A stretch of 64,000 nt of DNA, taken from Pseudomonas sp. TCU-HL1 (GTDB lineage Bacteria; Pseudomonadota; Gammaproteobacteria; Pseudomonadales; Pseudomonadaceae). Shown here piece after piece: positions 48,028 to 56,476 of this stretch (position 1 is its first letter; each line of letters starts with the position of its first letter). The position numbers and the translations under genes were made by a program. The stretch lies in assembly GCF_001708505.1 (NCBI RefSeq), contig NZ_CP015992.1, positions 5,332,001 to 5,396,000 of the forward strand, in the 5' to 3' direction. The notes under the pieces were generated by a model. The model saw only the letters and a list, made by a program, of their open reading frames with translations, did no database searches and had not been told where the DNA came from.

Positions 48028-49389
48028 ATGCAACGCACAATCGCCAAGGCCACCACGTCGTTCTTCTTCGTCGTCGCAGCCGAACAAGTACCCGCCGCCC
48101 TGTACGCCGTTGACCCCGGTCCCTACAACCCCGATATCGGCTCGTTTGCAGCCTGGTACCAGGACACCCATGGCCGCACCCTCGACCTGTGCCTGTCCAA
48201 GGCCCAGAGCACTCGAGTACCGGGCGCGCCGGGTGCCCCCAGCTACATGTGCTCGCTGCTGCCGGAACCGGGCGTGTACGACGACGCGCAGCCGCTGGTG
48301 TTCCCCACCAACTTCCCGCCGGAGGCCTTCTGGTTCACCGCTGACGCCGCCATCACCGATGCGACCAGTGGCATCGACCTGTCCTACGGCGCCGCCATCG
48401 AAGCCGCCTTCGCCGTTGAAGAACCCGCCGAAGGCGACCAGATCAGCTTCGCCCGTATCCGCATCCGGGTGGATGTCCCCACCATCGGCACCTACACCGT
48501 CACCCACCCCTATGGCGTGGAGGTTTTCGAAGTCACTGCGGACGACTTCGGCACCGACGGCGGCGGCGCGATCAACATGACCCGCGACATCGGCATCGGA
48601 GCGCCCAAGACCTACACCGGCGCCCTGGGCGGCGACATCGGCCCGTTCCTGCGCAGCGTCAACGGCCCGTACCTGGAAGTGAACCCGGAAACTTCGGCGA
48701 CGGAGCGCTTCATCGGCGACCCCAACCTGGCAGAAGCGGTGACCGGCAGCCCCTTCAACACCAACTACCTGCGCATCCAGGGCCCAGACGGCATCGACCT
48801 GCGCACCAACCTGTTCACCGTATCCGGCAAGTTGTCCGACGTGGTCCGCCCGACTCCGGTGATCGTGCAACGCTCCACCTACTCGCGCAGTGCCGGCGAA
48901 GCAGGGGCCAGCGCCCAGCAGGACGTCTTCGTCATGGCCCCGCCGCCCTCCGGCACCGCCAGTTATGAAGACAGTGCCGACGCCGCCGTGGCCATGACCG
49001 AAGCGAACGCCACCGGCAACTGGTACGGCCAGTCGGCCAGCAACCCCACGCTGCCGGCCAGCGTTTCGATCACCGCTGATAACAGCGTGGCCATTCCGGA
49101 AAGCACTCCCACCACGCTGGCTGCCCCGCTGGTGGACCTGGTGCAGATCCAGCGCGCCGAGTACAGCCTGTCCTCCGGCCAGCTCACCGTGGTCGCCAGC
49201 AGCAGCGACGAAACCTCGCCGCCGGCGCTCACCGCCACCGCCAGCAGCGGCGCCGCCATCGGTGCGCTCAGTGGCGACGGCGCGATCAAGTCGCTCACCA
49301 CCGGCATCACGCCAACCCCGCCGGCGAAGGTGACCGTCACCTCGGGCGGTGGCGGCAGTGATACCGAAGAAGTGGTCATTCTTCCCTAA
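48028..49389 (+). CDS. Secreted protein of unknown function, paralogue 1 (curli/secretion operon)
   Basis: A 453-residue exported protein starting at 48028 (AGAGGG 7 nt upstream), with a hydrophobic N-terminus (SFFFVVAAEQVPAALYA) and mature start VDPGPYNPDIGSFAAWYQD. Two conserved cysteines (LDLCLSKAQ, YMCSLL) flank a short loop and could form a disulfide. Thr/Ser/Gly-rich beta-type sequence fills the rest, with TYTVTHPYGVEVFEVTADD and INMTRDIGIGAP in the middle. The whole length aligns with the first 450 residues of the next gene. First gene after the sigma-54 promoter. I recognise no named family; possible fibre cap, adhesin or T2SS-like substrate. Confidence 0.75.
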   Translation: MQRTIAKATTSFFFVVAAEQVPAALYAVDPGPYNPDIGSFAAWYQDTHGRTLDLCLSKAQSTRVPGAPGAPSYMCSLLPEPGVYDDAQPLVFPTNFPPEAFWFTADAAITDATSGIDLSYGAAIEAAFAVEEPAEGDQISFARIRIRVDVPTIGTYTVTHPYGVEVFEVTADDFGTDGGGAINMTRDIGIGAPKTYTGALGGDIGPFLRSVNGPYLEVNPETSATERFIGDPNLAEAVTGSPFNTNYLRIQGPDGIDLRTNLFTVSGKLSDVVRPTPVIVQRSTYSRSAGEAGASAQQDVFVMAPPPSGTASYEDSADAAVAMTEANATGNWYGQSASNPTLPASVSITADNSVAIPESTPTTLAAPLVDLVQIQRAEYSLSSGQLTVVASSSDETSPPALTATASSGAAIGALSGDGAIKSLTTGITPTPPAKVTVTSGGGGSDTEEVVILP

Positions 49390-49428
49390 GCGAACCCAGA
49401 GCCGAGCGCTCAAGCGCCAGGAGGCAAC

Positions 49429-51672
49429 ATGAACAAGTGGCCCTGCCTGCTTCTCACCACCCTGGGTCTCGCCGTCGAGGGTATCGATGCGGCCGAGGCC
49501 GCCCTCAAGGCGGTCGACGCCGGTCCCTACACGGCCTCCACAGGCCAATTCCCCCACTGGTACCAGGACAACGACGACCTCAGCCTGGAGCTTTGCCAGT
49601 CCAAGGCCCAGAGCCCCCTCGTGCCGGGCTCGTACATGTGCACCCTGATCCTGGAGCCGGGCGTGTTCGACGACGCCCAGCCGATGGTCTTCCCCAACAA
49701 CTGGCCCAGCGAACTCTTCTGGTTCATGGCCGAAGCCAATATTCCAGCAGTGGGCAACAGCACCTATGGGCTGGAGGTGTACACCGCTGCCATTGAGGCT
49801 GCGTTCGCCCTGGAACTGCCCCGTGCCGGCGACCAGCAGAGCTTCGCGCGCATCCGGATTCGCGCCAACGTCCCGCAGCCGGGCACCTACACGGTCACCC
49901 ACCCCTACGGCGTGGAAACCTTCGAGGTGACGGCTGCCCAGGCCGCCGACGGCGGTGGCCGCCGCGCCATCAACATGACCCGCGACATCGGCATCGGCGC
50001 GCAGGGGGTCTTCAACGGCGCCCTCACCGGCGACGTTGGTCCGTTCCTGAAGGGCCCCGGTGCGCCCTACCCGGCCACCAACCCGGAAACGGGTGAAGAG
50101 GAGCTGTTCATCGGCGACCCCAATATCCCCTCGACGGTGACCGGCAGCCCCTTGGGCACTAACTACGTCGAGATTTCCGGCCCGGCGGGGACCATCCGCA
50201 CCGAGCTGTTCTCGGTCTCCGGCAAGATCTTCGACTCCCGCAGCGCCACCCCGGTGGACATCGAACGGGCCAGCTACCGCCGCACCAGCCAGGGCACGCG
50301 CCTGGAAGTGTTCGCCAATGGCCCGGCGAACGCCGAGTTCTGCTACCGGGAAACCCTGGAGCTGGTAGAAGGCGGAACCCCGCCGGCCTGCCTGGCGGAG
50401 ATGGTCAACGACGGCTCCGGTTACTTCTTCGCCCAGAACCCGGCTCCGGCCGTGCTGCCGCCCTTCGTGGTGGTCACGGGCACCGACCCATCGGGTCTCA
50501 CCAAGCCCACGTCGACCTCCCGCGAAGTCACGGACGTGGTGAAGATCACCAGCGCCCGCTACGCCTGGGCCGATCGCTCGCTGACCATCGAGGCCAGCTC
50601 CAGCGATGAGGTGCAGATCCCCGATCTTGCCGCCCAGGGCTTTGGCCGCATGACCAAGGCCGGCCCCCTGCAGATCCTGCGGGTCACCGACCTGGCGCAG
50701 CCGCCGGCCGTGGTCACAGTGAAATCCGCCGCAGGCGGTGCCGACACCGAGGCCGTCGCGGTGGTCGGCAGCGCACCGGAAGAAGTACCCAACCAGGCAC
50801 CGGTGGCCAGCGAGGACAGCGCCAGCACCAGCTTTGGCGTGCCGGTGACCATCAGCGTGCTGACCAACGACAGTGACGCGGACGGCGAGCGTGACCTGCC
50901 GCTCACCATCACCGGGCTCACCCAGCCCGACGCCGGACTCGGCAGCGTGACCCTGAACGGCAGCACCACGGTGGTCTACACCCCGCCGCCGGTGGTCAAC
51001 AGCCCGCTCACCGCCACCTTCACCTACCGCGCCCTGGACGTTCGCGGCGAGGCATCGGCGCCGGCCACGGTCACCGTCAGCGTCAGCCCCAACCAGCCGC
51101 CGGTCGGGATCGCCGATAACGGCGCCACCCTGGGCGTACCGCTGACCCTGAACGTGCTGGCCAACGACAGTGATCCGGAAGGCAACGTGCCGCTGACCGT
51201 GGTCAACCTGACCCAGCCGGCCACTGGCCAGGGCAGCGCGAGCACCGATGGCACCACCATCACCTACACGCCGCCAGCCTCGGTCACCGCCACCTTCACC
51301 GCCATCTTCGCCTACCAGGCGCGGGACGCCTTCGGCGCCCTCTCCGCCCCGGTCGAGGTGAGGGTGACAGTGTCACCACCGCCGGCCACTGCCGAGAACC
51401 TGACGGTGGGCACCGCCGAGTTCACCCTCCGTTCCGGCAACCGTGTGACCTGGAGCCTGGACGGCCAAAGCTCGGTGACCACCGGCAACAGCGTCCGGGT
51501 CCGGGTGACCACCACCAACGGCCCGCAGGACCTGGGCACCGTGGTGGTGCCGCTGAGCGGGCGCTGGCGGCTGTCGGTGACCACCACCAACGTGGTCCCG
51601 AGTGCTAACCCGACGGCGACCATCACCTCGTCCCAGGGCACGGTGCGTACCGTCCCCCTGGTCACCCGCTAG
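49429..51672 (+). CDS. Secreted protein, paralogue 2, with extra Ig/cadherin-like domains
   Basis: A 747-residue exported protein. Residues 1-450 are a paralogue of the upstream protein (VDAGPYTASTGQFPHWYQD, SYMCTLILEPGVFDDAQP, INMTRDIGIGAQ). Residues about 455-650 are two cadherin/Ig-like repeats (NQAPVASEDSASTSFGVPVT; NQPPVGIADNGATLGVPLTL, each with a VLxNDSDxxG motif). About 95 C-terminal residues are Thr-rich and beta-type. GGAGG precedes the ATG. It looks like an elongated surface protein, perhaps an anchor or adhesin of the curlin fibre or a substrate of the neighbouring secretin. Function inferred only from context. Confidence 0.78.
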   Translation: MNKWPCLLLTTLGLAVEGIDAAEAALKAVDAGPYTASTGQFPHWYQDNDDLSLELCQSKAQSPLVPGSYMCTLILEPGVFDDAQPMVFPNNWPSELFWFMAEANIPAVGNSTYGLEVYTAAIEAAFALELPRAGDQQSFARIRIRANVPQPGTYTVTHPYGVETFEVTAAQAADGGGRRAINMTRDIGIGAQGVFNGALTGDVGPFLKGPGAPYPATNPETGEEELFIGDPNIPSTVTGSPLGTNYVEISGPAGTIRTELFSVSGKIFDSRSATPVDIERASYRRTSQGTRLEVFANGPANAEFCYRETLELVEGGTPPACLAEMVNDGSGYFFAQNPAPAVLPPFVVVTGTDPSGLTKPTSTSREVTDVVKITSARYAWADRSLTIEASSSDEVQIPDLAAQGFGRMTKAGPLQILRVTDLAQPPAVVTVKSAAGGADTEAVAVVGSAPEEVPNQAPVASEDSASTSFGVPVTISVLTNDSDADGERDLPLTITGLTQPDAGLGSVTLNGSTTVVYTPPPVVNSPLTATFTYRALDVRGEASAPATVTVSVSPNQPPVGIADNGATLGVPLTLNVLANDSDPEGNVPLTVVNLTQPATGQGSASTDGTTITYTPPASVTATFTAIFAYQARDAFGALSAPVEVRVTVSPPPATAENLTVGTAEFTLRSGNRVTWSLDGQSSVTTGNSVRVRVTTTNGPQDLGTVVVPLSGRWRLSVTTTNVVPSANPTATITSSQGTVRTVPLVTR

Positions 51673-51681
51673 GAGCCGGCC

Positions 51682-52152
51682 ATGAATACCGCCACCGTGC
51701 TGCGCATCACCACCCTGCTCGCCTTCGGGCTGGGCAGCGGTGCGCTGCCGGCGGCGGACCTGATGGAGAACTTCGACCTGGCCGGCGGCAATGCCGACCT
51801 CGCCAGCCCACAAAGCGTGTCCCTGGACCAACAGGCCCTGATACGCCAGGTGGGTGAAGCGAACGTCGCGCTGCTGAGCCAAAGCGGCCAGTCGTTGCTG
51901 GGGCAGATCGTGCAGAACGGCAGCGACCAGGAGGCCTACATCCTCCAGGAGGGCGTGGCGAACCTGGCTTCCATCACTCAACAAGGCGTGGGCAACCAGG
52001 CCTACATCTCTCAGAGCGGCGCCTACAACCAGGCCCAGATCGACCAGGTTGGCGCCTACAACAGCGCATCCATCGCTCAGTCCGGGGAGGGACTGAACAG
52101 CAGCATTACCCAACATGGCAACGGCCTGAGCGTGCAGGTGATCCAGCACTGA
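51682..52152 (+). CDS. csgB: Curlin-repeat protein, CsgB-like minor subunit
   Basis: A 156-residue exported protein with a signal peptide (LAFGLGSGALPA) and about four to five curlin repeats of the pattern Q-x-G-x2-N-x-A-x3-Q (QVGEANVALLSQSGQ, QEGVANLASITQQGVGNQ, QSGAYNQAQIDQVGAYN). Size and place just before the long curlin fit the nucleator CsgB. It starts 9 bp after the preceding gene. Major and minor roles are assigned by length and order only. Confidence 0.88.
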   Translation: MNTATVLRITTLLAFGLGSGALPAADLMENFDLAGGNADLASPQSVSLDQQALIRQVGEANVALLSQSGQSLLGQIVQNGSDQEAYILQEGVANLASITQQGVGNQAYISQSGAYNQAQIDQVGAYNSASIAQSGEGLNSSITQHGNGLSVQVIQH

Positions 52153-52210
52153 AGGCGACGAACTCAAGACCCGAACGATTCGCAGGGAATCACTCCCAGG
52201 AGGCAATACC

Positions 52211-53590
52211 ATGTTCCAGTACAAACCCCTTGCTGCCGCTATCCTGACCCTGGTCAGCATCCAGGCTCTCGCCGACGACAGCACTTCGACCCAGCTCCAG
52301 AGCGGCATCGAGAACGTCGCCGAGGTACTGCAGACCACTGCAGGCTTCAGCACCGCGACCCAGGACCAGACCGGCGACGACAACGATGCGTTCGCCGACC
52401 AGCAGGACGGAGTCGGCACCGTCACCCAGACCCAGAATGGCGAGTACAACGCCTCCACCGGCATCCAGGGCACGGAAACCGAAAGCCAGGTCACCCACAA
52501 CCAGACCGGTGAGTGGAACGGCGCCCACAGCGAACAGTGGTTCAACCAGAACAGCCATGCCAACGTCACCCAGAACGGTAACGACAACCGCGCGTTCAGC
52601 ATCCAGGACACCCAGACCGCCAGCACCGTCAACATCACCCAGGCGGACTCGGAGAACATCGCCGATGCCGAGCAGCTCTTCGGCACCGGCAACACCACCA
52701 CCATCGACCAAAGCGGCACCCTGAATGAGGCTGGCACCTGGCAGGTGGACCAGACCGGCAGCACCATCAGCATCCTGCAATCGGGCGGGGCCAATATCGC
52801 CTACGTCGACCAGAGCCAAGGCACCGGCAACCAGGTGGAGGTGTTCCAGAGCGGCGAAACCGGCTACATCGAGGTCTGGCAGACCGAGCAGGAAAGCAGC
52901 CGGGCCAACGTCGACCAGGGCGGCGGCGAACTCAACGAACTGGTCGTCGACCAGAGCTTCGGCTCGGGCAATGAGGCCAGCGTGACCCAGATCGGCAACA
53001 CCAACGCCGCATGGGCGGACCAGTACGAAACCACCGACTCGACCACAGCCGTCACCCAGGCCGGCGACAGCAACCTCGCCCTGACCTACCAGGAAGGTGA
53101 AAACCTGAGCCTCACCGTCAACCAGACCGGCAACGACAACAACGTCTATGCCAGCAACTGGCAGGGTGCGCAGGAGGGTGGCCAGTTCGGCAACGACCAG
53201 GTCGTGGAACTGAGCCAGAACGGCAACGGCAACACCGCCAACTTCACCCAGGAGGGCAACTTCAACGAGCTGTACTTCGACCAGGAAGGCGACGGCAACA
53301 CCCTGGTGGTCGCCCAGCGTGACGGCGGCAACCTCGCTGAGGGCTACAGCGAAGGCACCGGCAACAGCGTCGAGATCGACCAGTCCGGCAGCGGCAACCT
53401 GAGCCAGACCTACCAGAGCGCTGGCGGCGGCAACTCGGCCACCATCATCCAGGCCGACATGAACAACCTCTCCGTCGTCAGCCAGGCGGGCTGGAGCAAC
53501 CAGGCCACGGTCACCCAGAGCAATTTCCGCATGACCGCCACCGTCGACCAGAACGGCACCGGCAACACCGCCACCGTCGTCCAGCAGTAA
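52211..53590 (+). CDS. csgA: Long curlin-repeat amyloid protein, CsgA-like
   Basis: A 459-residue exported protein (signal MFQYKPLAAAILTLVSIQALA) made almost wholly of about twenty imperfect curlin-type repeats, for example QTGNDNNVYASNWQG, QNGNGNTANFTQEGN and QSGSGNLSQTYQSAG. It is three times the length of enterobacterial CsgA. Several repeats have Asp/Glu near Gly and Asn, and no Cys is present. The repeats predict a beta-solenoid amyloid, exported through CsgG and polymerised outside the cell. It is followed directly by a strong terminator. Confidence 0.9.
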   Translation: MFQYKPLAAAILTLVSIQALADDSTSTQLQSGIENVAEVLQTTAGFSTATQDQTGDDNDAFADQQDGVGTVTQTQNGEYNASTGIQGTETESQVTHNQTGEWNGAHSEQWFNQNSHANVTQNGNDNRAFSIQDTQTASTVNITQADSENIADAEQLFGTGNTTTIDQSGTLNEAGTWQVDQTGSTISILQSGGANIAYVDQSQGTGNQVEVFQSGETGYIEVWQTEQESSRANVDQGGGELNELVVDQSFGSGNEASVTQIGNTNAAWADQYETTDSTTAVTQAGDSNLALTYQEGENLSLTVNQTGNDNNVYASNWQGAQEGGQFGNDQVVELSQNGNGNTANFTQEGNFNELYFDQEGDGNTLVVAQRDGGNLAEGYSEGTGNSVEIDQSGSGNLSQTYQSAGGGNSATIIQADMNNLSVVSQAGWSNQATVTQSNFRMTATVDQNGTGNTATVVQQ

Positions 53591-53600
53591 TCCCCCCGAA

Positions 53601-53631
53601 GCCGCCGCCCACTGTGGGCGGCGGCTTTTTT
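53601..53631 (+). terminator. Strong terminator between the long curlin gene and the CsgC-like gene
   Basis: GCCGCCGCCCA/TGGGCGGCGGC, an 11-bp stem with a 3-nt loop, followed by six or more T. It ends 3 nt before the next ATG and so probably lowers expression of the CsgC-like gene relative to the fibre subunits. Confidence 0.9.
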
Positions 53632-53634
53632 CCC

Positions 53635-53931
53635 ATGCTCCTCGCCGCCCTGCTGGCCAGCGCCAGCCTCCAGCTCACCCCCCAGGCCCCCGGCCTGGCC
53701 GAACTGCGCCTGTGCTTCGACCCGCCCACGCCCGCCATCCGCTACGAACTCCTGGTCATCGCCCAGGGCCCCGCCGGCCGCAGCCAGTCACGCCAGCGCG
53801 GAATGGCCGATGAGATATGCCCGGTGCGCAATAGCCTGCACATGCCCGCCTCCACCCGAGTGGAAGCCCACCTGCGCTGGTGGGTGGATGAGGTGGAGCA
53901 GGAGCCAGTGGTGACCGCGATCTCCATGTAG
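53635..53931 (+). CDS. csgC: CsgC-like curli assembly/anti-amyloid protein
   Basis: A 98-residue exported protein (MLLAALLASASLQL...) with an Ig-like strand pattern: AELRLCFDPPTPAIRYELLV, then IAQGPAGRSQSRQRG, which parallels the CsgC segment around its SSGQSQTKQE. CsgC prevents curlin from aggregating in the periplasm. Only one Cys of the CxC motif is kept at the equivalent place. It follows the terminator with no clear Shine-Dalgarno of its own, so translation and expression may be low. Weak similarity, strong context. Confidence 0.6.
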   Translation: MLLAALLASASLQLTPQAPGLAELRLCFDPPTPAIRYELLVIAQGPAGRSQSRQRGMADEICPVRNSLHMPASTRVEAHLRWWVDEVEQEPVVTAISM

Positions 53932-54042
53932 GGAGAGGACCACGCTTTTCTGTCCACCAGCCGGACTCCGGCAATGCACCGATGGTGGATAAAAAGAGCG
54001 TTATTCACCCTACGCACTGAACGTGCCTGGCCGGGGCTAACC

Positions 54043-54090
54043 CTGTGGGAGCGAATTCATTCGCGATGGGCCGCGCAGCGGCCCCGTAGG
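54043..54090 (+). repeat. REP-type dispersed repeat
   Basis: CTGTGGGAGCGAATTCATTC followed by GCGATGGGCCGCGCAGCGGC. The palindromic second half (GGCCGCGCAGCGGCC) can form a hairpin. Confidence 0.8.
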
Positions 54091-54259
54091 TTGGCGCAGA
54101 GCGAAGCGAAGCCCAACATGCCCATGTCTCGCCCCTGCACGTTGGGCTGCGCACCCTCAGTTTGTAGCGTGGGCTTTCAGCCCACCAGTGGAAGTCAGCA
54201 CGGGCTGAATGATGGGTATCGCTTCGCTCCACGCCATCCTACGAGTCCGGCAGCCGCAT

Positions 54260-54305
54260 GGTGGGAGCGAATTTATTCGAGAAAGGGCCGCGCAGCGGCC
54301 CCGTA
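54260..54305 (+). repeat. REP-type dispersed repeat
   Basis: GTGGGAGCGAATTTATTCGA followed by GAAAGGGCCGCGCAGCGGCC. Second copy within 220 bp, next to the csgG stop, where it may act as an mRNA-stabilising or terminating structure. Confidence 0.8.
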
Positions 54306-54321
54306 TGGCGGCGCTGTCGAT

Positions 54322-55170
54322 CTACTGGATCGAAGCCTGCGCCCCGCCCAGGTATTTCTTCAGCGAGGTCTGCTCCAGCGGCTTTTCCCCTGCGGCCGAC
54401 CACAGCCGGCGTTCCACGCCCTGGGCAATGAGGTGGGCCACGGCGGATTCGATGGCCGACAGCACGCACAGCTGCGCCGGTTCGTTGGTGGTGTAACCGG
54501 CCTCAGCCTCCAGCAGTTCCTTGAACTCGATGAACTTGAACACGCTGGCGCTCTGGCCCACCGAGTAGATGGTCTTGGTGGTCATCACGTTGGCCAGCAC
54601 CATGCCGCTGCGCACGTCCACCGCGCGCAGGTTCACCGAGACCTGGTCGACGCGGTACTCGTGGGACGCACCGATACCCAGGTAGCGCGCGCCTTCGCCA
54701 CCGCTGCGGACGTTGGTGTCGTAGGCGATGATGCCGCCTTCCAGCAGCAGGTTGGCGGCCTGCAAGGGCGGCAGTTGGGTCTGGATGTTCGCCGGGGTGT
54801 TGGGCTTGTTCTGCGACGCGCGGATGATCTTGCGTTCGGTCAGCACGTTCTGCAGGCCTTCACGTTCCAGCACCATGAACCAGCCGCTGGCCTGCAGTGC
54901 ATCCACCAGCATGCTGGCGGCGCCCTGGGTGACGCTGGTGGAAAAGGAGCTGGCCGGCGTCGGCTTGTACTGGCCGGTCTGGTCGCGGAACCCGTACACC
55001 GCGGCCACCAGGCGCCCCTTGGGCCGAGGCAGGTTGATCAGGTCGTAATAGGTCGAGGCGCGCGGCGTCAGGGTTGGGGTCTGGCCCTCGGTGTCGGCCG
55101 GCATCGGCTCGCGCAGACCGCAGCCTTGCAAGGTGGCGAGTAGCAGGACCAGCATCAGCACTCTGTTCAT
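54322..55170 (-). CDS. csgG: Curli secretion pore lipoprotein CsgG
   Basis: A 282-residue outer-membrane lipoprotein (lipobox LATLQGC, Cys17) that forms the nonameric pore for curlin subunits. Family segments: STYYDLINLPRPKGRLVAAV, YGFRDQTGQYKP, SSFSTSVTQGAASML, ALQASGWFMVLEREGLQNVL and the channel-loop region IIAYDTNVRSGGEGARYLGI. Last gene of the minus-strand operon that begins with the GspE-type ATPase; it follows csgF by 27 bp. Confidence 0.96.
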   Translation of the reverse strand: MNRVLMLVLLLATLQGCGLREPMPADTEGQTPTLTPRASTYYDLINLPRPKGRLVAAVYGFRDQTGQYKPTPASSFSTSVTQGAASMLVDALQASGWFMVLEREGLQNVLTERKIIRASQNKPNTPANIQTQLPPLQAANLLLEGGIIAYDTNVRSGGEGARYLGIGASHEYRVDQVSVNLRAVDVRSGMVLANVMTTKTIYSVGQSASVFKFIEFKELLEAEAGYTTNEPAQLCVLSAIESAVAHLIAQGVERRLWSAAGEKPLEQTSLKKYLGGAQASIQ

Positions 55171-55197
55171 GGTCGTGGCTTCCTGTCGATGCCGGAG

Positions 55198-55602
55198 TTA
55201 GGGGAGCAGGCCGTTGACGACCACTTCCGAGACTTCGCCCGTGGCCCGGTCGGTGATGACGATCGACAGCTCGCCACCGTCATCGATCATGTTGATGATG
55301 AAAGAGTCGGTGGTGAGGCTGCCGGTGTTGCCGTCCTCGATATTGGTCAGCAGTTGCGAGAGCAGGCGCGACTCCAGTGAGCTGGTGAAGCGCTGCAGGG
55401 CCGACTGGCGACTGGCCGCAGAGCTGCTGGCGTCCGGGTCGTCATGGTCGTTCTGTGCCTGGGCGTTGTTCAGCAGCCAGGTGCCATTCAGCGGGTTGCC
55501 GCCGAACGACGGGTTGACCGGGGTGTACACCAGCTCGGTGGCCTGGACCGAACCGATCAGGCCGAATCCGAGCAGCAGCAGGGAAAGTCTGTTCTTGTTC
55601 AT
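55198..55602 (-). CDS. csgF: Curli assembly protein CsgF
   Basis: A 134-residue exported protein. After the signal peptide (cleaved after SVQA) comes TELVYTPVNPSFGGNPLNGT, the segment that in CsgF plugs into the CsgG pore, then LLNNAQAQN. It couples secretion to nucleation at the surface. It overlaps csgE by 4 nt. Confidence 0.95.
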   Translation of the reverse strand: MNKNRLSLLLLGFGLIGSVQATELVYTPVNPSFGGNPLNGTWLLNNAQAQNDHDDPDASSSAASRQSALQRFTSSLESRLLSQLLTNIEDGNTGSLTTDSFIINMIDDGGELSIVITDRATGEVSEVVVNGLLP

Positions 55603-55991
55603 AGTTCATCCCTCTCCAGGTCGTGGGTGTCTTGCAGGAGGCGCTGCAGCTTCTGCTGCGCAATGGCCTCCAACACCAGGTCCGCCGCCGCGTAGGCAGT
55701 GGGTTTCAGTTCTGCGGTGTTAGGTGGCAGAAATTGCCGGTAGAGCACGCGCTGTTCGTACTCCACCCAGATCAGGCTGCCCCAGCGGGCATCGGGGCGT
55801 TCGCGTACCACCAGGTTGAAGTCCAGCTTGCTGGTGTCGCGCAGGCGCTCGCTGAAGGAGCGGTAGAAGTCGTGGCCGATGTGGGAAATCGTGTAGTCGA
55901 CGATGAAGCCCATGATCTCGTCTTCGTCGGCGCGCGCCGTACCCAGTGCGCATAGCAGCACCAGGACGGCCAGCAATGGGGTGCGCTTCAT
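55599..55991 (-). CDS. csgE: Curli periplasmic adaptor CsgE
   Basis: A 130-residue periplasmic protein that caps CsgG and delivers subunits. The signal peptide ends at GTARA; then GFIVDYTISHIGHDFYRSFS and VVRERPDARWGSLIWVEYEQ match CsgE, and HDLERDEL ends the protein as in the family. It overlaps the upstream pseudopilin gene by 4 nt and csgF by 4 nt, so it is translationally coupled to the secretion genes. Confidence 0.95.
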   Translation of the reverse strand: MKRTPLLAVLVLLCALGTARADEDEIMGFIVDYTISHIGHDFYRSFSERLRDTSKLDFNLVVRERPDARWGSLIWVEYEQRVLYRQFLPPNTAELKPTAYAAADLVLEAIAQQKLQRLLQDTHDLERDEL

Positions 55992-56476
55992 GGCGTGGCC
56001 CTCGTCGGCGTGCCTTCCATGAAGGCTTTCTCGGCCACGAAGCGCCAATCGGCGTAGCTGCCCAAGCCTTCGAATTCAATCCACTGCGCGGGGAAGTGCG
56101 CCTGCTTCAGGGGCCGCTGCCGGGATTGGCTGTAGATGCCGGCGATACGCCCGTCGAAGGAGCGGATCAACCCCCAATCGGCGGTGCCCGTGACCGGGTC
56201 GGGGTAGAGCCTTCTCAGGTGGCGCTGGGGTTGGGGGAAGCGGTTGTCTTCCAGCAGGTCCTCCAGCGCCGCCGGGTACTGGGCCACGCCTGGAGAAGCC
56301 CGGTAGTAGCTGCGCAGGGCCTGGGCGTACTGGCTGCCGACCCAGAGCAGGTCGCGCTCGCGGGCACGCTGGCTGGCGGTGGACCAGAGCTGCCCCGCGC
56401 CGGCCAGCGACATCCCCATCAGCAGGATGAGGAAGAGCGCGCCGAGGTAGGTGAAACCCTGCTCACCAGTCCGCAT
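55988..56476 (-). CDS. Atypical type II pseudopilin
   Basis: A 162-residue protein with a class III signal: MRTGEQG/FTYLGALFLILLMG, where cleavage after Gly gives Phe+1. Position +5 is Gly instead of the usual Glu, a feature of minor pseudopilins (GspK-like) that sit at the tip. The C-terminal part has DWGLIRSFDGRIAGIYSQS. The start at 56476 overlaps the preceding pseudopilin gene by 14 nt. Confidence 0.85.
   Translation of the reverse strand: MRTGEQGFTYLGALFLILLMGMSLAGAGQLWSTASQRARERDLLWVGSQYAQALRSYYRASPGVAQYPAALEDLLEDNRFPQPQRHLRRLYPDPVTGTADWGLIRSFDGRIAGIYSQSRQRPLKQAHFPAQWIEFEGLGSYADWRFVAEKAFMEGTPTRATP

Larger units (their letters stand above)
53932..54321. repeat. Intergenic region rich in dispersed repeats
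   Basis: No gene is seen in the gap between the convergent csgC-like and csgG genes. It holds a copy of the GTAGGG...CACCGATGGTGG family (about 53930-54012), a full REP unit at 54043-54090, a GTAGGTTGGCGCAGAGCGAA / GCCCAACATG...GTTGGGCTGCGC inverted pair (54086-54153), a GATGGGTATCGCTTCGCTCC element (about 54205-54245) and a second REP unit at 54260-54305. Confidence 0.65.

Noticed and set aside
47965..49902. Minus-strand 645-codon frame over the secreted proteins
   Set aside because: Shadow of the curlin operon; it would cross two genes with signal peptides and good ribosome sites.
51800..53580. Short repeated segments that could suggest a CRISPR or satellite array
   Set aside because: The periodicity is at protein level (curlin repeats); there are no identical DNA repeats with unique spacers and no cas genes.
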